This document shows positions 18,191 through 27,630 of a stretch of DNA of 64,000 bases, one piece after another. The notes under the pieces were generated by a model. It was given only the letters and a program-made list of their open reading frames with translations. It searched no databases and was not told the DNA's origin. Positions within the stretch are counted from its first letter, which is position 1. Each line of letters starts with the position of its first letter. The translations under genes and the position numbers were made by a program. Origin of the DNA: CAYWNA01 sp964459305 (lineage in GTDB: Bacteria > Planctomycetota > Planctomycetia > Pirellulales > Pirellulaceae); the NCBI GenBank assembly GCA_964459305.1, contig CAYWNA010000015.1:30733-94732 (forward strand), given 5' to 3'.

Positions 18191-20260
18191 ATGATGTTTT
18201 CCGCTTTGCACACCCGTTTTGTTCTTACCGTGCTCTTGCTCCCACTTCTGCTGACCGCGGCTGAACGTCGACTCGCCGCACAGAACTCCGCCGTCGAGCA
18301 ACTCGTACGTCAGGCCGGTAACGCTGAGGACGATGCCGTGCGGCTGAAGATCCTGAAGCAGATCCAGGCCAAGCCCGACGTGGACGAGGGACTTCGCACG
18401 GAGGCTGGCCGACTGATTGAGATCGTCGAGCGGTGGACGTACGATCCGCGTCTGTTTCAGTGGTTTCACAGAGACATCCGCAAAAACCTCGACTACAACT
18501 TCGGCGTCGGCAAGGATTCTCTGTTGTATCCCATCACGTGCATTTACCGCGGGCGGATGCTCGTTTGGACTGCCAACGAATACGGCAACATCCTAGGCTA
18601 CCATGGCGAGCGACGCCGTTATTTCGATTTCGCTGTCGAGCAGTTTCGTATCGCCGCCGAAGCCTTTCCCGAAAACCGGATTGTGCGTATGTATCTGGGC
18701 GAGCCGATCCCGCCGGAGAATCAATATGCGAGTGTGCCCGGCTCGCCGGGGTGGGCCGTTTGGCAGCGTGAAAGCCTCGAACGGTTGACCGACATCGTTC
18801 TGTGGTGGATCGACCACCGTCTGCAAAAGGACGGACAGTACGGCGGCGGTTGGGATGACGATTGCGAAATGTGGCGGCACTGGGTGCCGGTGATGATCGC
18901 CTTCGAGCATCCGCGGATCAGCGAAGCCCAGGCGTTCTTTTCTCGCGCGTTATTGAGTCAGGAGTACATGAAGGACGGATACACGCGCCGAGTCTACGAT
19001 GTGGAACACACGGCCGAGCCATCCAGCGACACGATCACGCCAATGATGCATCTGGCCCCAGATGACGCCGAGTGGCGAAAGCGGGCGATGCGAATCGCGG
19101 AGCTGATGGAGACCCTCTGGACCGGCCGCAATGAGCGGGGTTTTCTGCAATTCAAGAGCACCTACTTCGGCGCTCAACGCGTCGAGGGCGATCCGATTCG
19201 GGCGTGTGATACGCCTTACCATGTGCGGGCCATCGAACCTGCTCTGGTGCTGTGGCTGCGGACCGGCGACGAGCGGTTGGCAAAGCTGTTTACGGCGTGG
19301 ATGGACACGTGGGTCGATGCGACCGCGCGGGCCGAACGAGGCAAACCGGCGGGCATCATCCCGGCCGCGATCCGCTGGCCCAGAGGCGAAACGGCCGGCC
19401 CTGGCGACAACTGGTGGGACCCGCGTCACCATGGTGAACCGCGGCTGTACGAGTGGCCCAGCGCTGTGCGGAAAATGACCGATGCATTGCTGCTGACTTA
19501 CCACATGACGGGCGACCAGCGATACCTGGAACCGTTACGATCGATGGCCGCGATTCGGCTCGAGTCGCTCGTCAACTCGACCAGAGAGTTGCCTCCTCAG
19601 GGATCCCGTTTGTGGTGTGGCCGCAAGCTCGGTTTCCTGGCCAGCACGCTGGCCAAGTACAGGCTGCTGACCGGAAGCGACGAATTCGACGAATTGCTCG
19701 CTCGCGACTACCGCGCTGCGACGGCCGAGGAAGACGACCCCCAGCGTCCACAATTGGCCAAGTCACTTCGCCGCACTGCCGATGCTCTGGCGGTCAATTT
19801 CCCCGGCCGAACGGTCGAGGTTCGCTGGACCGACCGCGTCTTTGCCCTTGCTCGCTTGTTTGGTGACGACATGCTTTTCCCTCAAGCCGTGCCGGCCTGC
19901 AATAAACGTCCCGATCTGCCTTTGCTGTACGCCACGGCTACCGGTGATCGCGGTGACTTCCTGGTCTTTCCTCTGAACGCCGTCCGTTGGCTGACCGAAC
20001 CACGCGACGTCGCAGCACTGGTCACCGACCGCGGCAGCGATCGGTTTTCGGCCGAACTGTTTCATTTCGGAGAAGATCCGCGATCCATGGGCGCGGAGCT
20101 CTACCTGCTGAAATCCGGCCGCTACACGTTCGCGCTTGCCGATGACCGAGGAGAGACGACAATTCCCAGTACGCCGTTCACGGTTGACGGTCCGCGCACC
20201 CGGATCGCCTTCGAACTGCCACCCCGGAAACGATGCGTGTTGCGGATCGCCGCCCAGTAG
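18191..20260 (+). CDS. Secreted protein with probable (alpha/alpha)6-barrel, function unknown
   Basis: 689 residues; AGGAG lies 6 bases before the ATG at 18191. The signal peptide covers about 1-28 (VLTVLLLPLLLTAAERRLAAQ). The middle part resembles six-hairpin glycosidase-like folds: GGGWDDDCEMWRHWVPV, HAEPSS-type loops, DTPYHVRAIEPALVLWL and WPSAVRKMTDALLLTYHMTGD. These long helix pairs end in small-residue turns. The C-terminal ~120 residues look beta-rich (GAELYLLKSGRYTFAL). No catalytic pair can be assigned. It is the last gene of the same-strand run that starts with the TPR protein, but a 180-base gap separates it, so it may have its own promoter. Confidence 0.75.
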   Translation: MMFSALHTRFVLTVLLLPLLLTAAERRLAAQNSAVEQLVRQAGNAEDDAVRLKILKQIQAKPDVDEGLRTEAGRLIEIVERWTYDPRLFQWFHRDIRKNLDYNFGVGKDSLLYPITCIYRGRMLVWTANEYGNILGYHGERRRYFDFAVEQFRIAAEAFPENRIVRMYLGEPIPPENQYASVPGSPGWAVWQRESLERLTDIVLWWIDHRLQKDGQYGGGWDDDCEMWRHWVPVMIAFEHPRISEAQAFFSRALLSQEYMKDGYTRRVYDVEHTAEPSSDTITPMMHLAPDDAEWRKRAMRIAELMETLWTGRNERGFLQFKSTYFGAQRVEGDPIRACDTPYHVRAIEPALVLWLRTGDERLAKLFTAWMDTWVDATARAERGKPAGIIPAAIRWPRGETAGPGDNWWDPRHHGEPRLYEWPSAVRKMTDALLLTYHMTGDQRYLEPLRSMAAIRLESLVNSTRELPPQGSRLWCGRKLGFLASTLAKYRLLTGSDEFDELLARDYRAATAEEDDPQRPQLAKSLRRTADALAVNFPGRTVEVRWTDRVFALARLFGDDMLFPQAVPACNKRPDLPLLYATATGDRGDFLVFPLNAVRWLTEPRDVAALVTDRGSDRFSAELFHFGEDPRSMGAELYLLKSGRYTFALADDRGETTIPSTPFTVDGPRTRIAFELPPRKRCVLRIAAQ

Positions 20261-20574
20261 CAAGACTCCGCAATGCTCCACATACCTCCAGTGGGCCAAT
20301 CCAATTCGTGGCCGAACTGGCCAGAGTTTGGTTTTTCCCATGCCGAATGGCCATAGTCCAACTGTTTCGGCGAACGCATTTGGAAACGGACGCAGGAACG
20401 GGTTTGCGGGCGGCAAGGATTCGTTGACAAACCTCTTCCTGCGCCCTTTGGAAACAAGGGCAAATCCACCTATCGCCGCATTCAGCCGGAACCTATACTC
20501 CCCACCCGCTCCAGACGTGGCTGACGGTCTGGTACCGACCGTTTCCGACCTGCTAGCAGCAAAGGCATCGTCAG
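20261..20574. other. Intergenic region with a short palindromic repeat copy
   Basis: No gene is evident in these ~310 bases. A 49-base element at 20393-20441 carries only the outer ends of the MITE-like repeat. The rest has no visible hairpin terminator or promoter that I can defend; the following lipoprotein starts with GTG after a weak AAAGG. Confidence 0.5.
20393..20441. repeat. 49-bp end-only copy of the MITE-like element, copy 3
   Basis: It reads CAGGAACGGGTTTGCGGGCG at one end and AAACCTCTTCCTG at the other. Its left half matches the reverse complement of the right end of copy 1, including the GGCGGCAAGGATTCGT segment. The inner arms and the ATTACGCCCT spacer are missing, so it is an internal-deletion form. 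Confidence 0.65.
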
Positions 20575-20826
20575 GTGAACCAGCGACTGTACCTTCTCGT
20601 TATCGTTCTGTTGCTGGCGGCATTTGGCGGCTGTCGCGGTTATCGACCGCTGCTCGGGTTTCCAGGAACAATGGACCAACAGCGGCTGAACGCCACCGTC
20701 CACGATCCCTACGCCGACAACGATGCGGGACCGGAGATTGTCGGCGGTCGACCACGCGAGTTCCAGAAGCCGTCGGCGGAACCCGTACGTAACCATTCGT
20801 CCGTCGAGCATTGGCTTGGTCGGTAA
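20575..20826 (+). CDS. Small putative lipoprotein
   Basis: 83 residues starting at GTG. A hydrophobic N-terminus (LYLLVIVLLLAAFGG) runs directly into a lipobox Cys at about residue 20. The mature part is short, polar and without recognisable domains (GTMDQQRLNATVHDPYAD). Short lipoproteins of this shape are frequent in Planctomycetes; function unknown. The weak ribosome-binding region (AAAGGCATCGTCAG) leaves some doubt on the start. Confidence 0.6.
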   Translation: MNQRLYLLVIVLLLAAFGGCRGYRPLLGFPGTMDQQRLNATVHDPYADNDAGPEIVGGRPREFQKPSAEPVRNHSSVEHWLGR

Positions 20827-20982
20827 CGCGTCATCGCCACCGTCGCGTTATGCCACCTGGGATCACGCCGAGCAAACGGCTATCATAGGGATTGTCGCAT
20901 CGGCAGAACGCGTTTTCTGTCGATTCCAGATCATTCCTCACGGCGAGCCCTGACCCCGTTGGCCGCCTGCTAGTTTTGACCT

Positions 20983-21813
20983 ATGCCCGCTCATTCCCAA
21001 TCTCGGTCCACTCCACCCAAACCCGAAGGCTCCGGCTCAAGTGCAGATGGCGAGCGCCTTCAAAAGGTGCTTGCGGCAGCCGGGATTGCCAGCCGCCGGG
21101 AATGTGAGGAACTGATTCGAGAAGGCCGCGTGGAAGTCAACCGGACTGTGATAGCCGAGTTGGGTTCACGCGTTGATCCGCTGCGGGACGAGATCCGTGT
21201 TGACGGGACGCCCGTGCCGCGTCCCAAGCTCGTCTATTATGCCGTCAACAAACCGCCAGGAGTCGTCTGCACCAATAGCGACCCCAGCGGAAGACTGCGC
21301 GTGGTCGATTTGGTGAAATCCGATGAAAGGCTGTTCACTGTCGGGAGACTTGATCGAACGAGCGAAGGGCTGATCATCGTCACGAACGACGGCCAGTTGG
21401 CGAATCGCCTGACGCATCCTCGATACGGGGTGGAGAAAAGGTACTCGGTCCGCGTGATCGGACATCCCACACCACAACAACTTGGCAAGCTGCGAAAGGG
21501 CATCCATCTATCGGAGGGCACGGTCCACGTTGCCTCGCTACGCGTCAAACGCCGGCATAAGCAATCCACGGACCTGGAAATCGTCCTGAATGAGGGCCGC
21601 AACCGCGAGATTCGTCGCATTCTGGCACGTATCGGTCACAAGGTCGTTGGACTGCAACGTACGGCGATGGGAACCGTTCGGTTGGGCAATCTGCCCGTTG
21701 GGGCTTGTCGCCGGCTGACGCAGGAAGAAGTCCGAAGGTTGAGGCGAAGCGCACAGGGTACCACGACAGGCAAATCAACGAAGAAGAAATCCAAGGGGAA
21801 AAGACGCCGATGA
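20983..21813 (+). CDS. RsuA/RluB-family 16S/23S rRNA pseudouridine synthase
   Basis: 276 residues. An S4 RNA-binding domain (about 20-80: ERLQKVLAAAGIASRRECEE) is followed by the pseudouridine synthase domain. That domain has VNKPPGVVCTN, then FTVGRLDRTSEGLI with the catalytic Asp, and NEGRNREIRRI. The C-terminal tail is Lys/Arg-rich. The layout fits RluB-type enzymes modifying 23S rRNA, but RsuA cannot be excluded by eye. Its stop overlaps the ATG of pyrK (ATGA), so the two are translationally coupled. Confidence 0.9.
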   Translation: MPAHSQSRSTPPKPEGSGSSADGERLQKVLAAAGIASRRECEELIREGRVEVNRTVIAELGSRVDPLRDEIRVDGTPVPRPKLVYYAVNKPPGVVCTNSDPSGRLRVVDLVKSDERLFTVGRLDRTSEGLIIVTNDGQLANRLTHPRYGVEKRYSVRVIGHPTPQQLGKLRKGIHLSEGTVHVASLRVKRRHKQSTDLEIVLNEGRNREIRRILARIGHKVVGLQRTAMGTVRLGNLPVGACRRLTQEEVRRLRRSAQGTTTGKSTKKKSKGKRRR

Positions 21814-22682
21814 GCAACCCGCTGCACGCTGCCAGCTACGCGGATCTTGCGGTGCAACGCAGCGTGACCATCGAGGAGAACATCCAACTAGCCCGCGAAA
21901 CCCGTCGCGTGCGGTTCGAGTGTCCCGACATCGCTCGCCGAATCGTCCCGGGGCAGTTTCTGATGTTGCGGTTGTCTGCTCTGAATGATCCACTTCTGGG
22001 GCGGGCACTGGCGCTGTACGACACGGTGACGTCCGCTTCGGGCGAACCGGTTGGAATCGACGTCGTGTATCTTGTGAGGGGCAAGTTCACAAGTCGGCTT
22101 GCCCGCTCCTCACCGGGACAGAAGTTGGACGTCTGGGGGCCGTTGGGCAATGGATTCGCGGCCGAGCCGATCGACCATCTGATCATGGTGGCCGGAGGCA
22201 TCGGTCAGACACCCTTCGTGGCCCTGGCGCGAGAATATCTGGGCCAGCGCCGGTACGGCGATCCGGCGCGGGATCTCACTCCGTCTCGAAAGGTGACGCT
22301 CTGCTACGGCGCTCAATCTGCCGGCTTCCTGGCCGGTGTCCGGGATTTCGAGAGAATCGGCGTGGACGTTCGACTCGCCACCGAAGACGGTAGTGCCGGT
22401 CATCACGGACTGGTGACGGACGTTCTCATCCAAGTGCTCTCCGAGACGGACCAACCACATCGCGTCGTGTGCTGCGGTCCTGAGCCGATGATGGAAGCGG
22501 TCGCCAAGATTGCGGCCGACCGTGGGACGTCGTGTCTGGCATCGCTGGAAACGCCCATGGCCTGCGGCATCGGGATTTGCTTCACGTGCGTGGCCAAGGT
22601 CAAAGACGAAAGCGGTGCCTGGGACTACAAACGCACCTGCGTGGAAGGCCCCGTATTCGACGCGGCAAAGATCGAATGGTAA
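21810..22682 (+). CDS. pyrK: Dihydroorotate dehydrogenase electron-transfer subunit (PyrK-like)
   Basis: 290 residues from the ATG at 21810, which overlaps the preceding stop. The ferredoxin-reductase-like domain includes IVPGQFLMLRL, IMVAGGIGQTPFVALARE (nucleotide binding) and VVCCGPEPMMEAVAKIA. The C-terminal [2Fe-2S] cluster ligands lie in ACGIGICFTCVAK plus a later RTCVEGPVF Cys, which is typical of PyrK. The usual flavin-contact motif R-P-F-S is altered to GRALALYD here. It passes electrons from NADH to PyrD in pyrimidine synthesis; pyrD is not adjacent. Confidence 0.85.
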   Translation: MSNPLHAASYADLAVQRSVTIEENIQLARETRRVRFECPDIARRIVPGQFLMLRLSALNDPLLGRALALYDTVTSASGEPVGIDVVYLVRGKFTSRLARSSPGQKLDVWGPLGNGFAAEPIDHLIMVAGGIGQTPFVALAREYLGQRRYGDPARDLTPSRKVTLCYGAQSAGFLAGVRDFERIGVDVRLATEDGSAGHHGLVTDVLIQVLSETDQPHRVVCCGPEPMMEAVAKIAADRGTSCLASLETPMACGIGICFTCVAKVKDESGAWDYKRTCVEGPVFDAAKIEW

Positions 22683-22767
22683 AGACGGACTGCTACTGGG
22701 GGCAAAAATCCAGGGACGGATAGGCAATTCATCCCGCAAGAATACGACGCAATTCTCTTGCCGGCGC

Positions 22768-23040
22768 TCAACCGCTTTGTTTTGTTCCCTTGATCAGCTT
22801 CTGCAGACGTGATTTCGTACGAGCAGCCTTGTTGGGATGAATGATGCTCCGCGCGCCGGCGCGGTCCAGCTTCTTCGCGGCGAGGCGGTACTCCTGCTCG
22901 GCCTTCTCGACATCGCCTGCCTCAGCCGCTTCACGGACCTTGCGCAACTGGTTCCTCATGGCGGTTTTCTCCATCCGGTTGCGCATGCGCCGGACGATGT
23001 TTTGGCGTAGCCGTTTCTTGGCACTTTTTGAGTTGGGCAT
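22768..23040 (-). CDS. rpsT: 30S ribosomal protein bS20
   Basis: 90 residues, very basic, with the family opening MPNSKSAKKRLRQN and the end IIHPNKAARTKSRLQKLIKG. This is the usual S20 length and the all-helical pattern that binds the 5' domain of 16S rRNA. It converges on pyrK. No strong ribosome-binding site is visible before the ATG, which is not unusual for this phylum. Confidence 0.97.
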   Translation of the reverse strand: MPNSKSAKKRLRQNIVRRMRNRMEKTAMRNQLRKVREAAEAGDVEKAEQEYRLAAKKLDRAGARSIIHPNKAARTKSRLQKLIKGTKQSG

Positions 23041-23174
23041 GATGGCTGTGGTCTTGTCTCAAATGATGTAAGTTATGTGTTGAAGCCCTCAGATCGTCGG
23101 GGCGATTCAGCGGGTGACTTACCACCCGCACTTGGGGCATTTCTCTCGCCAAACCTTTAATGATGGCCGATTTT

Positions 23175-24626
23175 CTACAATCTGTCCAGCCGGGTCCTGG
23201 CATCTCTGTAGTTCCGGTCCATCTTCACAAGCTCCGACAGATACTGTCTGGCCGTATCCGATAGTTTCATGGTCGTCGCCAGTGCCGCCGCCCGGTACAG
23301 GGCTCTTTTCCTGCATTCCGTTTGATTGGGATCACGGGCTGCCAGCTGCGTTGCTTGGCGGTAGAACTGCAACGCTTTGGGGAACTGGTGGTACCGCTGC
23401 AGTATTTCGCCGATTTCCAGTGATGCCGCCGCCCTGCATTCGGGCACTCGTAGCCCCGCTTTCAGCAGGTCAAGCGACTCCCGAAGGCTGCCGGCTTGCT
23501 TCAATCGCACGCCAAGCTGGAAGTTGGTCTCGTCGTCATCGGGATTTCGCTCGAGTCGGCTCTTGTAGATGTCCAGCTCAAGCTGATGCGATTCGTCGCG
23601 CAGTTTCTCGACCACTTCGTAGGCTTCCGACGTTCCTTTCTCGGCCGCTTGCTGCCCAGCCGTTTCCACGCGTTCCTTCGCGCGCAGCATTTTGACGTCT
23701 TCCAAGCGGTGCAGTATTCGGGGATCGCTAACGACTTCCTGCCCCTTTTTCAGCGTCTGCATGGCATGGAATGCCCGCCCTTCCGATAGATGGAAATCCG
23801 CCAACTTTAGGTAGTTCCGCTCGTCCACCGGATGGTTCGCGATGGCCTGCTCAAGCTGCTGGCGACGAGTGAAGACGAGTTCGCGAGGCTCTTTCTTCTT
23901 CTTTCTGCGCTTTCCAGCCTCGGTTTCGGTTGCCTTGTCGGTGGGTGCAGATTCCGCCGATTCGTCTTCGCTGCCCCTGCGTCCACTCAGGCTGGGCTGA
24001 TGGCGGGCTTTCTTCAGCGTAAGAATGGTAATCATGCGCGGCGCTTCGCTATCGTCGAGCTCTGCTTCCTCGACCCGTTCCCAGCACTCGATCGCTTCGT
24101 CGAAACGTTCGACGCGACTGAGCGAGATCGCCAAGTGGCGATTCAGGTCAATATCGCCGGACGCGGCGTCCAGCGCATGCCGGAGGAACAGCAATTCGAC
24201 CCGAGGGCAGTTGCACGCCTCGCAAACCTCCGCCATCGCTCGCAATGTTCCCGCGTCCCACGGATTGTGCTTCAGCAGGCCCGCGCCGACGTGCAGCACG
24301 CGCTTCCAGTCGCCGTCCTCGAGCGCCTTTTCAAGACGACCCTTGCCAGGCAAGGCTTGGCGTCCCACCGAGTCCTTACCGTTGCCGTGCTTTCGCCCAA
24401 GGTTTTTCAGCATCGCCTCAGCGAATTGCACGTTCCCCGGGTCATTAACCACACACTCGGCAAGCAGCGCGTGGACACGATCGAAGTCGTACTTCGACAG
24501 TTTCGTCATCTCCACGGCCTGCTCAAATTGTTCCTGCAAACGTCGCCCCTCGTCCGGCGACATCACATCCTGGAGAAGATTCTCCAGGTTCTCTTCCGGC
24601 TTTTTATTGTTGGGTTTCTTGGCCAT
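23175..24626 (-). CDS. Cytoplasmic TPR-repeat protein
   Basis: 483 residues starting MAKKPNNKKPEENLENLLQ, without signal peptide. A charged Lys/Glu-rich insert around the middle (TEAGKRRKKKKEPRELVFTR) separates two blocks of helical repeats. Repeat examples are GDWKRVLHVGAGLLKHNPWD, ERFDEAIECWERVEEAELDD, AGSLRESLDLLKAGLRVPEC and HQFPKALQFYRQATQLAARD. TPRs mediate protein contacts; no partner is implied by the neighbours (bS20 downstream, bL31 divergent). Probably a conserved planctomycete protein of unknown role. Confidence 0.8.
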   Translation of the reverse strand: MAKKPNNKKPEENLENLLQDVMSPDEGRRLQEQFEQAVEMTKLSKYDFDRVHALLAECVVNDPGNVQFAEAMLKNLGRKHGNGKDSVGRQALPGKGRLEKALEDGDWKRVLHVGAGLLKHNPWDAGTLRAMAEVCEACNCPRVELLFLRHALDAASGDIDLNRHLAISLSRVERFDEAIECWERVEEAELDDSEAPRMITILTLKKARHQPSLSGRRGSEDESAESAPTDKATETEAGKRRKKKKEPRELVFTRRQQLEQAIANHPVDERNYLKLADFHLSEGRAFHAMQTLKKGQEVVSDPRILHRLEDVKMLRAKERVETAGQQAAEKGTSEAYEVVEKLRDESHQLELDIYKSRLERNPDDDETNFQLGVRLKQAGSLRESLDLLKAGLRVPECRAAASLEIGEILQRYHQFPKALQFYRQATQLAARDPNQTECRKRALYRAAALATTMKLSDTARQYLSELVKMDRNYRDARTRLDRL

Positions 24627-24674
24627 GTTCTGATTCTACCAGGCGAAAACATGGTGGCGAGCGGCGAACGGACG

Positions 24675-24799
24675 CAGGAATGAGTTTGTAGCTGGATTCG
24701 CAAATATTCAGACGAATTACGCCCTCACCGCCTGAATTCTTGCGAATCCAGCGACGGGTCTCGTCGACGAATCTCTGCCCTCCCACAATCCCGTTCCTG
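24675..24799. repeat. 125-bp palindromic MITE-like element, copy 2
   Basis: The ends are CAGGAATGAGTTTGTAGCTG and CACAATCCCGTTCCTG. The centre, ATTACGCCCTCACCGCCTGA, followed by ATTCTTGCGAATCCAGCGAC, matches copy 1 (9047-9174) over most of its length, with scattered substitutions. It lies between the divergent TPR gene and bL31 gene. Confidence 0.75.
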
Positions 24800-24967
24800 C
24801 TCCCGCGGCGAACTGCGATAATAAACTGGCCCTTGTTGGAATTGCCTTCTGAAGATATATTTTTCTGTTTAGGCTGGCATCGATCCTGACTATTGGGTGG
24901 TAAGGCTCCGCCAAAACGAAGAATATTTGCTTGCGGGCTCCGGCCTGCGTCTGAAGGAAACCAAACG

Positions 24968-25228
24968 ATGAAAGAAGGCATTCACCCTAAGTACCTCGAA
25001 ACGGCGGTTACTTGCGGGTGCGGGAACAAATTCACGACGCGCAGCACCCGAAAAGAGCTGCATGTCGACATCTGCAATATGTGTCATCCGTTCTACACAG
25101 GAAAGCTGAAATACGTTGACACCGCTGGGCGTATCGAGAAATTCCAGAACAAATTCGCCGCTGGCAGTTACGCCAGCCTGCAGCGGCCACAGAAGAAGAA
25201 GGCTGCCAAACCGCAGCCGGAAACCTAG
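24968..25228 (+). CDS. rpmE: 50S ribosomal protein bL31
   Basis: 86 residues from the ATG at 24968 (AAGGA upstream). The zinc-binding form is indicated by TCGCGNKF and DICNMCHPFYTG, followed by the conserved KLKYVDTAGRIEKF. The C-terminal tail is a Lys/Gln extension. A strong intrinsic terminator follows (25251-25286), before prfA. Confidence 0.97.
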   Translation: MKEGIHPKYLETAVTCGCGNKFTTRSTRKELHVDICNMCHPFYTGKLKYVDTAGRIEKFQNKFAAGSYASLQRPQKKKAAKPQPET

Positions 25229-25250
25229 AGTGCCGAAAGACTTCTGTTGA

Positions 25251-25286
25251 CACGTTGTCACGATCCGTCGACAACGTGTTTTCTTT
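25251..25286 (+). terminator. Intrinsic terminator after rpmE
   Basis: CACGTTGTC (25251-25259) pairs perfectly with GACAACGTG (25270-25278) and is followed by TTTTCTTT. This is a classical rho-independent form. It would separate rpmE from prfA, or act as an attenuator between them. Confidence 0.8.
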
Positions 25287-25471
25287 GCGCATGTGACGTG
25301 GGGCACGTTTTCAGCGTACCCACAAGGAAGGGCCTGGCAGTTTGGGAGATTGAATCCGCTCAATCCAGGCACGTTGGAAACGTGCGCCACCAAATCCCTC
25401 GCCATTTTTGTCAACAGTTTTGATGTTTGGTGTGCTCCGCGCACCGCAATGCACCTACCGGCGGTATTCCG

Positions 25472-26545
25472 ATGCGTGAGATGCTCGATGAAAAACTTGC
25501 CCGTTTCGAGGAGCTCGAGCGGCTAATGTCCGATCCGGAGGTCTTGGCCGATTCGAACCGCATGGCTGCCGCTGCGCGCGAACACGGATCTCTGGCAAGA
25601 CTGGCGAAGAAGTATCGTCGCTTCAAGGCTTTGAACGGCGAAATCGCCGAGGTTACGGAGATGCTGTCCAGCAGCGACGCGGAAGAACGTGAGATGGCGG
25701 AGGCGGAATTGCCGGAATTGAAATCGCCTCGCGAAGAGATCTGGAACGAGTTGCTCGACATGACCGTCGGCGGCGAAGACGCCAATCGCGTGCGTTGCGT
25801 GATGGAAATCCGCGCTGGCACCGGCGGCGACGAAGCCGCGTTGTTCGCACGTGACTTGTTCGAGATGTACAAGAAACACGCGGAATCGAGGGGCTGGAAG
25901 ATGGAGTTCCTTGGCGGCAACCCGACTGAATTGGGTGGTTTCAAGGAGATCTCGTTGGCATTCGAAGGCGAAGGCACTTACCGGGAATTGCAGTACGAGA
26001 GCGGAGGTCATCGCGTGCAGCGCGTGCCGGAAACCGAGGCCAAGGGACGCATCCATACGTCGGCTGCCACGGTCGCCGTTCTGCCGGAACCGGAAGACGT
26101 GGAAATCAACTTGAAACCGGACGACTATCGCAAGGACATTTTCCACGCCAGCGGCCCCGGCGGCCAACACGTGAACAAAACGGCTTCGGCCGTGCGTCTG
26201 ACGCACCACGAATCGGGAATGGTTGTTTCGATTCAAGACGAGAAGAGCCAGCACAAGAATCTGGCCAAGGCCCTGCGAATCCTCAAGACACGACTGTACG
26301 AGGAAAAGCAGCAGCAAGAGCACCAGAAGCGCGCCAGCGAGCGGAAAACGTTGGTCGGATCGGGCGATCGCAGCCAGCGCATCCGCACCTACAACTTCCC
26401 GGAGAATCGCGTCACCGACCACCGAATCAATTTGACGCTCTACAAGCTGGACCAAATCATCGCCGGCAATCTTCAGCCGATTACCGACGGGCTTGTCGAG
26501 CACGACCGCAAAGAGCTGCGCAGCTCGATGGGTGCGTTGGATTGA
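25472..26545 (+). CDS. prfA: Peptide chain release factor 1
   Basis: 357 residues from the ATG at 25472 (the frame is open from 25427). Domain order is the N-terminal helical coiled coil, then RAGTGGDEAALFA, the anticodon-like tripeptide region RVPETEAKGRIHTS (P-x-T as in RF1 rather than the S-P-F of RF2), and the catalytic loop SGPGGQHVNKTASAVR. It releases the nascent chain at UAA and UAG. prmC, which methylates the GGQ glutamine, follows about 70 bases later; this is the common prfA-prmC pairing. Confidence 0.96.
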   Translation: MREMLDEKLARFEELERLMSDPEVLADSNRMAAAAREHGSLARLAKKYRRFKALNGEIAEVTEMLSSSDAEEREMAEAELPELKSPREEIWNELLDMTVGGEDANRVRCVMEIRAGTGGDEAALFARDLFEMYKKHAESRGWKMEFLGGNPTELGGFKEISLAFEGEGTYRELQYESGGHRVQRVPETEAKGRIHTSAATVAVLPEPEDVEINLKPDDYRKDIFHASGPGGQHVNKTASAVRLTHHESGMVVSIQDEKSQHKNLAKALRILKTRLYEEKQQQEHQKRASERKTLVGSGDRSQRIRTYNFPENRVTDHRINLTLYKLDQIIAGNLQPITDGLVEHDRKELRSSMGALD

Positions 26546-26615
26546 CACCGATCGTGCTCCATACTCCTCCCTTTTCCTCAGGCAGTGGGCTGGGGCGAGG
26601 GATCGAGGATCCACC

Positions 26616-27500
26616 ATGTCGGAAGCCGACAATTGGACGGTCAATCGCCTGTTGACATGGACGACAGACTACCTCCGCGATCGCGGTTCGGAAACGCCGC
26701 GACTCGACGCCGAGCTACTGCTGGCCGACGCGCGGGGCTGCGAGCGTATTGAGCTCTACACGGCGTTCGACGAGGTGGTCGACGACAAGGTACGTGCGGC
26801 ATTTCGCGATTACGTGCGACGGCGTGCCCAGGGCGAGCCGGTGGCGTATTTGGTTGGTCATCGTGAGTTCTACTCGTTGTCCTTCCGGGTGACGCCCGAC
26901 GTGCTGATACCCAGGCCCGAGACCGAACACTTGGTCGTGGAGTTGCTGGACCGAATCAAAGCCAACGCCCCCATCGAACGTCCCATCCGCATCGCCGATG
27001 TCGGTACAGGCAGCGGGGCCATCGCCGTCGCTGCGGCAAAACATGCGCCGGTCGGGACCGTCACGGCGATCGACATCAGCCCCCAGGCCCTAGAAGTTGC
27101 CAGGTCAAATGCCGAGCGTCACGGCGTTGCCGATCGCATCCAATGGGTTGAAGGAGATCTCCTCACCACCCTTCCCGCCGAAGAGCAATTCGACTTTGTG
27201 GTAAGCAATCCTCCTTACGTCAGCGAATCGGAGTCGCGCGGACTGCCGAATACAGTACGCGACTTCGAGCCCCACATCGCTTTGGTTGCCGGTCCGGATG
27301 GTACCGAAGTCATTGCACGGCTCATCCCCCAGGCAGCCGAACGGCTCCCAATCGGCGGCTGGCTGCTGATCGAGATCAGCCCGATGGTCGAAGAACGCGT
27401 GCGAGCAAAGATCGCAGAAGACGGCCGTTTCGAAGCAGCAGAAACAGCCAAAGACCTGTCCGGCGTCCCCCGAGTGATCAAAGCCCAGCGAGCCGGTTGA
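26616..27500 (+). CDS. prmC: Release factor glutamine N5-methyltransferase
   Basis: 294 residues from the ATG at 26616, with GAGG 7 bases upstream; the open frame runs further back, overlapping prfA. The N-terminal helical domain ends in PRLDAELLLADARG. The substrate-recognition segment is VLIPRPETEHLV, the SAM site is IADVGTGSGAIAVA, and the catalytic motif is VSNPPYVSESE. All are hallmarks of PrmC. It methylates the Gln of the GGQ motif in RF1 and RF2. Confidence 0.95.
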   Translation: MSEADNWTVNRLLTWTTDYLRDRGSETPRLDAELLLADARGCERIELYTAFDEVVDDKVRAAFRDYVRRRAQGEPVAYLVGHREFYSLSFRVTPDVLIPRPETEHLVVELLDRIKANAPIERPIRIADVGTGSGAIAVAAAKHAPVGTVTAIDISPQALEVARSNAERHGVADRIQWVEGDLLTTLPAEEQFDFVVSNPPYVSESESRGLPNTVRDFEPHIALVAGPDGTEVIARLIPQAAERLPIGGWLLIEISPMVEERVRAKIAEDGRFEAAETAKDLSGVPRVIKAQRAG

Positions 27501-27532
27501 CCTAGAATATCATCAGCATAAGGCAACTCCCG

Positions 27533-27605
27533 TTCGTTTAACCCGCAGCCGAAGGCGCACGCGAGAATCGGGCGGTGCCCACCACACGGCTGCGCGCCGT
27601 ACGAG
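27533..27605. repeat. Partial GTTTAACC palindromic repeat
   Basis: The left end reads CGTTTAACCCGCAGCCGAAG and continues GCGCACGCG, matching the arm of the complete elements at 32263-32337 and 41444-41526. The right side (CGGCTGCGCGCCG) pairs only partly and lacks the TTAAACGA terminus, so this is a decayed or truncated copy. Confidence 0.6.
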
Positions 27606-27630
27606 ACCACACGAGAAAGCGATTTGCCAA

